Shown here one piece after another: positions 1 to 4,563 of a DNA stretch of 6,386 nt. The stretch covers positions 1-6,386 of the forward strand of contig QHWF01000269.1 in assembly GCA_003222455.1 (NCBI GenBank), read 5' to 3'. Positions within the stretch are counted from its first letter, which is position 1, and every line of letters begins with the position of its first letter. Made by a program: the position numbers and the translations under genes. This stretch comes from Acidobacteriota bacterium (lineage in GTDB: Bacteria > Acidobacteriota > Vicinamibacteria > Vicinamibacterales > CAVVIG01). A model generated the notes under the pieces. The model saw nothing but the letters and a program-made list of their open reading frames with translations, was not told the origin of the DNA and made no database searches.

Positions 1-104
1 GATCGAGCCGCCTTCCGAGCGTCATCGAGAGTGCTGTACGCCATCAAGACCTCATCGAGATCTGATGAGACTCCACGCTTGACCGTAGCGATGAGTCTGA
101 ACAT
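1..104 (-). CDS. Partial small hypothetical protein, 3' end beyond the window
   Basis: An open minus-strand frame begins with ATG at 104 and stays open for 34 codons to the left edge, so only the N-terminus is visible. It starts MFRLIATVKRGVSSDLDEVL and continues with MAYSTLDDARKAAR. The start is supported by a GAGGT ribosome-binding site at 116-112 with a 7-nt spacer. The composition looks protein-like: a short beta-type N-terminus, then an Asp/Ala/Arg-rich helix. The frame lies 76 nt downstream of the Mut7-C gene stop on the same strand, so it could be the third gene of that transcript. I do not recognise the family. The frame is also open upstream of the ATG, but the RBS favours this start. 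The short visible length makes this a moderate call. Confidence 0.45.
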   Translation of the reverse strand, partial: MFRLIATVKRGVSSDLDEVLMAYSTLDDARKAAR

Positions 105-111
105 TGGTGTG

Positions 112-116
112 ACCTC
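112..116 (-). promoter_or_regulatory. Ribosome-binding site for the left-edge partial gene
   Basis: The minus strand reads GAGGT here, 7 nt before the ATG at 104. This is the main support for treating the short open frame at the left edge as a gene. Confidence 0.4.
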
Positions 117-180
117 GTTGCCATGTTTGACGTGCAAGGCAAAAGCCGGATGCCGCCGAGATCGCCAGCGGTTCACTTGT

Positions 181-996
181 CTATTGGTCGAGTTCGGACT
201 CCGCCGAGCTATCGCGTGAATTCACGCTCGATGTTGAGACACTGACATCGTCGCTGGCGTCGCCGAGGGCCGCGTCAATTGCGCATGCGAGCCGTTTCCA
301 ATGGGACCCCTGCCAATAGATCCGCCCGCAACCCAAACAGCGCTGAAACCGGTCATGCTGCAGCCGCGTTCGGGGTGGGACCGAGAGCTCGACGAGCGAT
401 TTGGGTACCTCGCGCAATTCGGTGTTGCATCGCAGGCAGCGAGAGAAGGGCGCGATTTCGAACGGGCCGAAGCGTTGGATCACTTCCACGAGCTGCTGGT
501 GCGCATCGGTTTCACGAATGAAGGCGCCGTGCGTCACGACGCGACGTTTGAGAAGCGCACGATCGCGCGTCAGCAGGATCCGCCCTTCTCGATCTGCGAG
601 GTTCGCGAGCTCGGCGTCGACGGCGCCGGCCGGACAGATGGCGTCCCGGCCAACGAGACGCAGGCGTCGTGCAAGCTTGCCCAGATGTCCGTCGAGGACG
701 AATCGCACGGACGCAAGCGGACGAGGCCGCACCCGCGTGACGCCGGCGATGTCTACCGCGTGAAATCGAGGAAACGCGGCGATCCGATCGCCGTCGTCCA
801 CCGCGCAGTCGAACGCGACCGGTTCGCGATTGCGGAGCACCAGGTCGATCTCGGGATGCGGTACACCGATACCCTCGAGGAGATCCTTCACCGACGTCCG
901 GCCGGCAAAGGCCACCGTCACGTCTGCCTGCCGCCGTCCCGATGGCAGAAAGTCGTTTAGAGGACCGTACGCTCTGATGGTCGCCCGCTTCATCAT
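181..996 (-). CDS. Mut7-C RNase-domain protein with ubiquitin-like N-terminus and zinc ribbon
   Basis: A 271-aa cytoplasmic protein with three visible parts. Residues about 4-82 resemble the beta-grasp ubiquitin/ThiS-like domain that often precedes Mut7-C (RAYGPLNDFLP, then VDDGDRIAAFPRF). Residues about 97-170 match the Mut7-C PIN-like RNase domain, with RFVLDGHLGKLARRLRLVG containing Asp102 and LLTRDRALLKRR containing Asp145 as likely metal-binding acids. Residues 187-223 form a zinc ribbon (CLRC at 187-190, CLGC at 220-223), followed by GRIYWQGSHWKRL, typical of the family. The family is predicted to be ribonuclease-like; its cellular substrate is not established. The last 25 residues are Ser/Asp/Glu-rich and look non-conserved. 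The start could be either of two adjacent ATGs (996 or 993); no strong Shine-Dalgarno is seen. The gene starts 15 nt after the patatin stop, so an operon is likely. The stop is TAG at 183-181. Confidence 0.9.
   Translation of the reverse strand: MMKRATIRAYGPLNDFLPSGRRQADVTVAFAGRTSVKDLLEGIGVPHPEIDLVLRNREPVAFDCAVDDGDRIAAFPRFHAVDIAGVTRVRPRPLASVRFVLDGHLGKLARRLRLVGRDAICPAGAVDAELANLADREGRILLTRDRALLKRRVVTHGAFIRETDAHQQLVEVIQRFGPFEIAPFSRCLRCNTELREVPKSLVELSVPPRTRLQHDRFQRCLGCGRIYWQGSHWKRLACAIDAALGDASDDVSVSTSSVNSRDSSAESELDQ
214..227. repeat. Perfect 14-bp palindrome near the 3' end of the Mut7-C gene
   Basis: GCGTGAATTCACGC is self-complementary and could fold as a 5-bp stem with an AATT loop. It lies inside the codons for the Ser-rich tail, about 30 nt before the stop codon. 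No T-run follows on the minus strand, so it does not qualify as an intrinsic terminator. It may be chance. Confidence 0.35.
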
Positions 997-1007
997 CCAC
1001 AGATTTC

Positions 1008-1036
1008 GTCGTCAGTCGCCGTGCGGGACTGACGAC
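1008..1036. repeat. 10-bp stem inverted repeat at the patatin/Mut7-C gene junction
   Basis: GTCGTCAGTC at 1008-1017 is exactly complementary to GACTGACGAC at 1027-1036, with a 9-nt loop (1018-1026). In the minus-strand transcript the hairpin covers the patatin stop codon (1014-1012) and ends just upstream of the Mut7-C start at 996. It could act as an mRNA processing, stability or attenuation element between the two genes. No T-run follows, so a simple intrinsic terminator is unlikely. The right arm is part of the 14-nt tandem repeat. Confidence 0.6.
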
Positions 1037-1851
1037 TGTCGACTGACGACTGTCGACTGATTCAGCCAGCGGCCGATCCGTGCGAGCACATCTTCGTCCA
1101 CTGCGGCTTCGCCGTTCCGCACGGCCATCAACAGACCTTGTCGAGGCGACCACAACGTTCCTGTGCTCGCCATGCGAGGCCGGATCCACACCGTGTCGTC
1201 GTCCGTGGCGGGGGTGCTCCCCAGCCAGCGACAGTCCGACACGACGACGTGGGTCGCGCCGATTGAGGGGTGGCGGATGAACGCGAGCGGCACCGGGTCG
1301 CTGATCCCGCCATCGGTGAGGCGGCACGGCCTCTGATCGTGAACCGCCGGAATTGCCGGAAACAAGTGGGGGATCGAGGCGCTTGCCCTGACGATGGCGT
1401 GCAGGTCCGCGCCCTGATCGCATCCGGTCCAGAAGTACCGTGGTTCTCCCGTGTCCAGATCGTGACAGGCGATGCCGAGACACTGCACGCGATGGTGCAA
1501 TCGATCGAAGCGGGCGGTTTCGAGCTGGCGGAGCCGATCGGGAATCACGCCGCACCAGCGTCCGAGCGTGCGATCGAACCGGTAATCGAGATGCACGTTG
1601 AGGCTGTACGTCAGCAGATGACGGCCGCGAAACCGCTCGGCGTCTGCAACCAGTTCATCGAGATCGAGTCCGACAGCCGCGTAGTAGGCTGCAACCACCG
1701 CCCCCGCACTGACACCCACGATGACGTCGATCGGAATGCCATGTCGGATCAGTTGTCGCAGCACGCCGACATGGGCGGCGCCTCGCAGGCCACCCGCACT
1801 GAGCACGACGCCAAGACGAATCCGTTCACCGCCCCTTTCCATAATGGTCAT
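1012..1851 (-). CDS. Patatin-like phospholipase/esterase (RssA-type)
   Basis: A 279-aa protein of the patatin family, Ser-Asp dyad lipid acyl hydrolases. Visible motifs in order: the oxyanion-hole region LSAGGLRGAAHVGVL (residues 18-31); the nucleophile elbow GVSAG (46-50, Ser48); the conserved helix ASASIPHLFPA (156-166); and DGG (180-182), with Asp180 completing the dyad. The first Gly of the usual GGGxRG loop is Ala here, while the following GG-x-RG is kept. No signal peptide or membrane segment is seen, so it is probably cytoplasmic, like other bacterial RssA-type proteins. The true substrate cannot be read from sequence. The start is ATG at 1851 or the in-frame ATG at 1842; neither has a clear Shine-Dalgarno. 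The last roughly 16 residues are encoded by a 14-nt tandem repeat and are unlikely to be conserved. It is the first gene of a probable minus-strand operon with the Mut7-C gene. Confidence 0.92.
   Translation of the reverse strand: MTIMERGGERIRLGVVLSAGGLRGAAHVGVLRQLIRHGIPIDVIVGVSAGAVVAAYYAAVGLDLDELVADAERFRGRHLLTYSLNVHLDYRFDRTLGRWCGVIPDRLRQLETARFDRLHHRVQCLGIACHDLDTGEPRYFWTGCDQGADLHAIVRASASIPHLFPAIPAVHDQRPCRLTDGGISDPVPLAFIRHPSIGATHVVVSDCRWLGSTPATDDDTVWIRPRMASTGTLWSPRQGLLMAVRNGEAAVDEDVLARIGRWLNQSTVVSRQSSVPHGD
1027..1060. repeat. 14-bp tandem repeat, about 2.4 copies
   Basis: GACTGACGACTGTC occurs at 1027-1040 and 1041-1054, with a partial third copy from 1055 (GACTGA). The array lies in the 3' end of the patatin gene. 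Because 14 is not a multiple of three, the copies are read in different frames and give the dissimilar tail residues STVVS and RQSS. It looks like a short intergenic repeat that has grown into the end of the coding sequence. Confidence 0.8.
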
Positions 1852-1876
1852 GTCGCTAGAGCGAACGTCACGATCG

Positions 1877-1943
1877 CACGCAGAGGCCGCAAAGGACGCA
1901 AAGAAAGACAGTATTTCTTAGCGGCCTTCGCGGCCTTTGCGTT
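1877..1943. repeat. Long palindrome made of CGCAAAGGN 9-nt units
   Basis: The left arm (1878-1906) and right arm (1914-1942) are complementary over 29 positions with four mismatches, around a 7-nt loop (1907-1913). Each arm consists of three 9-nt units. The left arm reads CGCAGAGGC, CGCAAAGGA, CGCAAAGAA from 1879. The right arm, read on the minus strand, gives CGCAAAGGC, CGCGAAGGC, CGCTAAGAA. It sits between the divergent patatin and 175-aa genes and would form a strong hairpin in RNA from either strand or a cruciform in DNA. Similar CGCAAAGG-type palindromes are, from general knowledge, scattered between genes in various bacterial genomes; copy number in this genome cannot be seen here. It lies closer to the patatin start (35 nt from 1851) than to the plus-strand gene. 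Confidence 0.85.
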
Positions 1944-2027
1944 CCAAGGCCTGTCGGTTACTCGGACGGGCTCCTTGACGAATCTTCGGTCATCTGTCCG
2001 AGCGCAACGTGTGAAAAAAATCTCGAG

Positions 2028-2555
2028 ATGGCGACCGGCTTGCAGACGCCGCCCGCCGTGAATCCAGACGATCCCCTCAGCGCAAAACAGATCGTGACCG
2101 AATACGCGCGGGTCCTCAACCGCGATCTGGAACGTGGTATCTTCCCGGTGGCGGCCGACTCTCTGCCGTTCGCGAAACCAACAATCAAGACCGCTATCGA
2201 AACGTCGTTGCTGACGCTGGTTTCCACAGGTCAGTTGACCGAGGAACTGCGTGACTTCCTCGAGACCGCGTACGTGTCACTGGCCGATTATGTGCCGGCG
2301 GATCTCGTCCAGCTCATGCGCGAGTACGCCCGTGCGGGCGACGATTTGGCCGCGGATCCGCGCCTGGCGCGCGAGAAAACCACCGGCGCCGCGTGGCAGA
2401 CGGTGGCGGGCGGCAGCCGCCTCGCAGGTGAGATTGCGCGAAACATCGCGAGCGAGGCCGACCTGTTGAAAACCGGGTTTCAGCAGTTACTGGTGGACGG
2501 CGCGGTTCAGCGCCAGCAAACGGGAGAGTCATCAACCAGGGGCGCCGCAAGCTGA
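2028..2555 (+). CDS. Hypothetical helical protein upstream of the dehydratase/activase pair
   Basis: A 175-aa protein that I do not recognise. It has no signal peptide, membrane segment or cysteine, and so no sign of metal-cluster binding of its own. Residues about 17-36 and 50-160 are rich in Ala, Leu, Glu and Arg with helix-compatible spacing, for example SLLTLVSTGQLTEELRDFLE (60-79) followed by AYVSLADYVPADLVQLMREY; the last 15 residues are polar and probably disordered. Composition and codon use look like a real gene, whereas the overlapping frames are Arg/Ser-rich or Pro-rich. The ATG at 2028 has only a weak upstream GAG, and no better in-frame start lies nearby. It is on the same strand as the downstream dehydratase-like gene and 147 nt before its start, so it may belong to the same functional unit, but an inverted repeat in the gap allows a separate promoter. 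Confidence 0.72.
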   Translation: MATGLQTPPAVNPDDPLSAKQIVTEYARVLNRDLERGIFPVAADSLPFAKPTIKTAIETSLLTLVSTGQLTEELRDFLETAYVSLADYVPADLVQLMREYARAGDDLAADPRLAREKTTGAAWQTVAGGSRLAGEIARNIASEADLLKTGFQQLLVDGAVQRQQTGESSTRGAAS

Positions 2556-2631
2556 CGCGCTGTCCGCGCACAGACACGTTCCTGGCCGGAAAAGGAAAAG
2601 GACAAGGATTCTGACGCGACGACTTCGACCT

Positions 2632-2652
2632 AGTGTCGGGAGACGCGACACT
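2632..2652. promoter_or_regulatory. Inverted repeat AGTGTCG-N7-CGACACT, candidate operator or leader hairpin
   Basis: A perfect 7-bp inverted repeat with a 7-nt spacer (2639-2645) lies about 50 nt upstream of the dehydratase-like gene start at 2703. A T/G pair at 2631 and 2653 could extend it. The dyad symmetry and position fit a transcription-factor operator or a 5' leader hairpin. No T-run follows, so it is not a convincing terminator for the upstream gene. The regulator is unknown, and no regulator gene is in the window. Confidence 0.5.
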
Positions 2653-2691
2653 GAGTGTACATCTCTCGTACTCTTTGTGTGCGCGTCGTCC

Positions 2692-2697
2692 AGGAGG
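2692..2697 (+). promoter_or_regulatory. Strong Shine-Dalgarno setting the start at 2703
   Basis: AGGAGG followed by a 5-nt spacer precedes the ATG at 2703. This chooses the 618-aa start over the in-frame GTG at 2655, which would add 16 residues that run across the ribosome-binding site. Confidence 0.88.
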
Positions 2698-2702
2698 GCT
2701 TC

Positions 2703-4559
2703 ATGAACGCAGCGACGAACTTCGAACCACAGACGCCCCTGTTGCTGAAATCGCTGAAATCGCGACAAGAACTTGAACAGGAGATTCAGCAGCGCGTCGC
2801 GGAGGAGCGCCGACGTCTCCAGGAGCAGGCGCGCCACACATCGCCGCACTTTCGCCGTCCGATCGAACGGCCCTTTACGGCGGCGGAACGTCACAGCGTC
2901 ACCATTCTTTTCGGTGGCCTCACGTGGAAACATGAGTGGCTGATACGGTCCGCGTTCGAATCGGCCGGCTATAAAGTGGCGCTCCTGCCCACGCCCGATG
3001 TCGCCGGTTTCCAGCTCGGCAAGGAGTACGGCAACAACGGACAATGCAACCCCACCTATTTCATGGTGGGGCACTTGATCAAATACCTCCAGTCGCTCGA
3101 GGCGCAGGGACTCTCACGCCAGGAGATTGTCGACAACTACGTGTTTTTCACGGCCGGCTCGTGTGGACCGTGCCGGTTTGGGATGTACGAGGCGGAGTAC
3201 CGGCTCGGCGTGCAGAACGCCGGCTTCGACGGGTTCCGCATTCTCCTCTTCCAGCAGGACGATGGGATCAATGCGGCGTCGGGCGAGGCAGGGCTGAAGT
3301 TCACGGTCGATTTCGGCCTGGGCGCGTTCAACGCCCTGAACTTCGGTGACGTCCTGAACGATATCTGCTACCAGATTCGCCCGTACGAGATGAAGGACGG
3401 CGAGACCGATCGCGCGTTCGAGGACAGCATGCAACGGCTGTCGCTCGCGCTCCGCAATCGCCGCATGTTCCACATCAACGATCGGTTCCCGCCCTGGCTC
3501 GCCTCTCGTATCATGGCGAACCGTATCGCCGAGGGCATCACCCATACGACCGGCAAAATCGTCGATCACCTCTGGGGCAAACAGACCGACGACATGCTGC
3601 AGGATGTCCGCGCGCAACTGGAAACCATCGAAGTCGATCGCCTGCGCGTGAAGCCGCTCGTCAAGGTGACCGGCGAATTCTTCGCCCAGACAACGGAAGG
3701 GGACGGGAACTTCCACATGTTCCAGTTCCTCGAGCGGGAGGGCGCGGAAATCAAAGTCGAGCCGATCGCGAACTGGATCATGTACTTGCTCTGGCAGGCG
3801 AAGGCGCGCCACCGGGATCGCAAGTGGCTGGACATGACCAGGCCCGGGCCGTGGCAGCTGCACCGGCGTGCCCTTCTCGAACTCAAGTTCCGGCAGAAGC
3901 AGCTGTTCTTCGGCATTGGCGAGGGTCTCTACGCCCACCTGTATCGGCGCATCGTTAAAGGGTTGGGCGGGATCGGCCACGAGCTGCTCGACATGCAGGA
4001 GCTGGCACGCATGGCGCAGCCCTACTATCACCGCTTCGCACGCGGCGGCGAAGGGCACCTCGAAGTGGCCAAGAACATCTATTACACCGTGCACAAGAAA
4101 GCGCACATGGTGCTGAGTCTCAAGCCATTCGGCTGCATGCCATCGTCGCAGTCGGATGGTGTGCAGTCGGCGGTCATGAACCACTTCAAGGACATGATCT
4201 TCCTGCCGATCGAAACGTCGGGCGAGGGCGAGATCAACGCGCACAGCCGGGTGCAAATGGCGCTCGGCGAGGCAAAGGCCAAGGCCAAAGGCGAGTTCCA
4301 GCAGGTGCTCGAATCCACGGGCAAGCGGTTGGAGGACATCCGAGCGTATGTCGCCGACCATCCGGAGCTGCGGCGGCCGTTTTACAAAGTGCCGCATGCC
4401 CATGGCATCACGGGGACCGCAGCCAATTTCGTGCTGCACGTGAGCGATCTGATGGATCGTCGGCGGCCGCTGTCGCAGCTTCGGCGTCCCTTCACCGGTG
4501 CATCGAGGAGCAGGCACTACGACAATGGTCGTGCCGGCCTCGAGGCGTGCCCGAGGTAA
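2703..4559 (+). CDS. COG3581-like protein related to 2-hydroxyacyl-CoA dehydratase/activase systems
   Basis: A 618-aa probably cytoplasmic protein, recognised from characteristic blocks: ILFGGLTWKHEWLIRSAFES (residues 68-87), GKEYGNNGQCNPTYF (106-120), FFTAGSCGPCRFGMYEAEYR (148-167), LLFQQ (181-185) and KPFGCMPSSQSDGV (474-487). These match the uncharacterised family usually annotated as CoA-activase-related or 2-hydroxyglutaryl-CoA dehydratase-like (COG3581 type, my recollection). Cys115, Cys154, Cys157 and Cys478 lie in conserved-looking contexts and are candidate iron-sulfur ligands; Cys222 and Cys616 look less constrained. Residues about 20-45 form a charged helix or coiled coil. The gene is followed 4 nt later by a tandem HgdC-type ATPase, so it is probably the electron-accepting partner of that ATPase. 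The reaction and substrate are unknown. The tail from about 585 is Arg-rich and probably not conserved. A canonical HgdA/HgdB dehydratase subunit is less likely, because the blocks differ and the protein is longer. Confidence 0.9.
   Translation: MNAATNFEPQTPLLLKSLKSRQELEQEIQQRVAEERRRLQEQARHTSPHFRRPIERPFTAAERHSVTILFGGLTWKHEWLIRSAFESAGYKVALLPTPDVAGFQLGKEYGNNGQCNPTYFMVGHLIKYLQSLEAQGLSRQEIVDNYVFFTAGSCGPCRFGMYEAEYRLGVQNAGFDGFRILLFQQDDGINAASGEAGLKFTVDFGLGAFNALNFGDVLNDICYQIRPYEMKDGETDRAFEDSMQRLSLALRNRRMFHINDRFPPWLASRIMANRIAEGITHTTGKIVDHLWGKQTDDMLQDVRAQLETIEVDRLRVKPLVKVTGEFFAQTTEGDGNFHMFQFLEREGAEIKVEPIANWIMYLLWQAKARHRDRKWLDMTRPGPWQLHRRALLELKFRQKQLFFGIGEGLYAHLYRRIVKGLGGIGHELLDMQELARMAQPYYHRFARGGEGHLEVAKNIYYTVHKKAHMVLSLKPFGCMPSSQSDGVQSAVMNHFKDMIFLPIETSGEGEINAHSRVQMALGEAKAKAKGEFQQVLESTGKRLEDIRAYVADHPELRRPFYKVPHAHGITGTAANFVLHVSDLMDRRRPLSQLRRPFTGASRSRHYDNGRAGLEACPR
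4538..4556 (+). promoter_or_regulatory. Small hairpin covering the ribosome-binding site of the ATPase gene
   Basis: CCTCG at 4538-4542 can pair with CGAGG at 4552-4556 around a 9-nt loop, with a possible G-T extension at 4537/4557. The right arm contains most of the Shine-Dalgarno of the next gene. A ribosome finishing the upstream gene would melt the stem, which would couple translation of the two genes. The stem is short, so this is a tentative reading. Confidence 0.35.
4553..4557 (+). promoter_or_regulatory. Ribosome-binding site overlapping the upstream stop codon
   Basis: GAGGT lies 6 nt before the ATG at 4564, and its last T is the first base of the upstream TAA stop. The overlap supports co-transcription and coupled translation of the two genes. 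Confidence 0.75.
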
Positions 4560-4563
4560 CGCG

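Noticed and set aside
31..219. Plus-strand 62-codon open frame at the left end
   Set aside because: It overlaps the 3' end of the Mut7-C gene, has no good ribosome-binding site, and the minus-strand partial gene fits better.
301..960. Plus-strand open frame of 219 codons
   Set aside because: Antisense to the Mut7-C gene, whose domain motifs and zinc ribbon are clear.
512..1555. Minus-strand open frame of 347 codons overlapping both patatin and Mut7-C genes
   Set aside because: Arg/Ser-rich translation in a frame alternative to two recognised proteins; a composition artefact.
1027..1943. CRISPR-like array
   Set aside because: The 14-nt copies are directly adjacent without spacers, and the 9-nt units form a palindrome; neither has repeat-spacer structure.
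1975..2003. TTGACG as a -35 element for the 175-aa gene
   Set aside because: At 16-18 bp spacing downstream there is no sequence resembling a -10 hexamer, so no promoter is called.
1270..2061. Plus-strand open frame of 263 codons across the patatin start and the palindrome
   Set aside because: Antisense to the patatin GxSxG region, and it runs straight through the repeat and the start of the next gene.
2556..2660. Intrinsic terminator after the 175-aa gene
   Set aside because: The only clear stem (2632-2652) is not followed by a T-run.
2655..2702. Upstream GTG start for the dehydratase-like gene
   Set aside because: It would place the AGGAGG site inside the coding sequence, and the 16 extra residues show no family similarity; the ATG at 2703 is ideally spaced.
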